A stretch of DNA of 64,000 nucleotides from Eretmocerus hayati (lineage: Eukaryota > Arthropoda > Insecta > Hymenoptera > Aphelinidae): positions 188,089,344 to 188,153,343 of the forward strand of contig CM056742.1 in assembly GCA_029851415.1 (NCBI GenBank). The letters run 5' to 3'. Position 1 is the stretch's first letter, and every line of letters starts with the position of its first letter. The notes under the pieces were generated by a model, which did no database searches, had not been told where the DNA came from, and saw only the letters and a program-made list of their open reading frames with translations. Shown in pieces: positions 62,921-64,000 of the stretch. The position numbers and the translations under genes were made by a program.

Positions 62921-64000
62921 ATAACCTGTTGCCGATATACCTATGCCCAGCACCAGCATCACGTCGTCAGATCGGGTTCGAGCACCTCTCCCAGCCAACC
63001 CTTCATCTGCTCGCGCACCGCATTGCAAAGTGTATATACTGTGCAATGCCCGAGGACAGCGCCCTTTTCCTCGCTCATTGCACTCACTTTGCTCTCTTTT
63101 GTTCTACTTCCTGTCTCCTGCGTCTATCATCATCGTGCTCCCCATCGTCGTCGTTATCACGATTATCATCGAACCCTTTGAGGATATCGTGAAAACTTCA
63201 TGGTTCATCAGACACTGCCCCCCTCCCCCCATCACCCTTATAGGAGTTTAAACTCGTCCACTCGCAGAACCACGAGAGTATTTCTTGTATTTTCAAATTA
63301 CCACTTTCAGCCTATATGCACTACGATGAAATATCTCGAACCCGAACATTTTTACATTCAATGGACCATCTGCCCTTTCCAAGTCCCTTTTCAACGCATC
63401 AAGACCACGTTAGAAATATCTGGACGAGCTCCAAACAAATTTTTCATCAATGACGTCAGTTTCGATTCGAAATTAGTTTTACGAATGAAGTCCACATACG
63501 AATCACAGGTGGAATCTTTGAAGTGCGCTTCCGAGAGAAGCAACTAAAGTGCCCTTGATTTCCAGCGGGATTACAAACATGGCCTACATAACAAGTTCGT
63601 ATCAGAACGTGGTATATCAAGACATTACTCAATATCATTTTATCATTCCTCAGCCTTGTACAGCGGAAGTTACCAAATTAAATTTGTCCTGATTTAGCTC
63701 CAAAATTACATTCTGTCACGATGAGCCGAATAAACTTGTCGAAAAACGTGATATCTAGCTTTCTGATTAGATAGCGATTACCGTTCCGTTTCTTCGGTTC
63801 TAATTTCACACTTATCCATTTATGTGATAGAGCCTTGTCTGCCCAGTAGAAGTAGTAAGACAAACATCCGCAATTAATATACACTTGTCTTCGCGCGTAA
63901 AGTTGAGTCAATCGCGCCTATGATTCAATTTCCTTGCGATCTATTTATGTATGTATTCATGTTTTTCAAGATACGTTCATTCGACCACCTACAATGGCTG
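62921..64000. other. Region upstream of Traf4, no gene recognised
   Basis: Three overlapping frames at 62828-63251 on the plus strand are kept open by His/Ser triplet-like repeats (ATCATC, GTCGTC), and none shows a domain. The last 700 bases are AT-rich with no supported feature. Confidence 0.45.

Noticed and set aside
62828..63251. Three overlapping plus-strand frames upstream of Traf4
   Set aside because: They are kept open by CAG- and ATC-type triplet runs in the Traf4 promoter region and carry no domain.
1..64000. CRISPR arrays, operons, phage or bacterial defence systems
   Set aside because: The window is spliced animal nuclear DNA; the repeats seen are transposon-like or microsatellites, not regularly spaced.

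Overview
The window is animal nuclear DNA and almost certainly comes from an arthropod, most likely an insect. It contains split genes with GT-AG introns, a Traf4 gene without a RING exon, a lamina-ancestor-type phospholipase B-like gene, AT-rich intergenic DNA and short terminal-inverted-repeat elements. The CpG-rich look of the long introns would fit a hymenopteran, but nothing in the sequence proves the order. There is no bacterial, phage or viral gene system here. All exon joins below were made by reading splice sites and checking reading phase by hand.

Layout. Positions 1-5840 hold no convincing gene, only a tRNA-derived-looking repeat remnant near 650-775. Positions 6045-16137 (+) carry a seven-exon phospholipase B-like (lama/PLBD family) gene of 592 residues. 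Its 6-kb first intron contains, on the opposite strand, a complete small sterol carrier protein 2 gene (9162-9614) with its own probable 5' non-coding exon near 11070. A TA-flanked inverted-repeat element (about 9823-10880) sits inside the intron of that nested gene. Positions 16138-19152 are intergenic, with one short acidic open frame near 18.6 kb.

Positions 19153-22092 (-) encode a 670-residue Regnase/N4BP1-type NYN ribonuclease in six exons. It is head to head with GINS2 (Psf2, 23330-24105, +), so the roughly 1.2 kb between the two start codons must hold both promoters. Positions 24106-27258 are mostly decayed repeat-like DNA. Positions 27822-62468 (-) are Traf4: four exons cluster at 27822-30003, and a single N-terminal exon lies 32 kb upstream at 62172-62468. 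The phases match, giving a 498-residue protein with zinc fingers, a short coiled coil and a MATH domain but no RING.

The giant Traf4 intron (30004-62171) has two halves. The proximal part (about 30-38 kb) is AT-rich and holds a 2.3-kb foldback element (33345-35636) and a tandemly duplicated hairpin repeat (37289-37880). The distal part (38-62 kb) is richer in CpG, has many CACGTG E-boxes and looks more like regulatory intron.

The genes do not form a pathway: lysosomal or secretory hydrolase-like protein, peroxisomal lipid carrier, RNA turnover, DNA replication (CMG helicase) and receptor/JNK signalling. The clearest biological oddities are the phospholipase B-like protein without the expected nucleophile cysteine, the gene-in-intron-with-transposon arrangement, the RING-less Traf4 with a 32-kb intron, and the foldback and hairpin elements.
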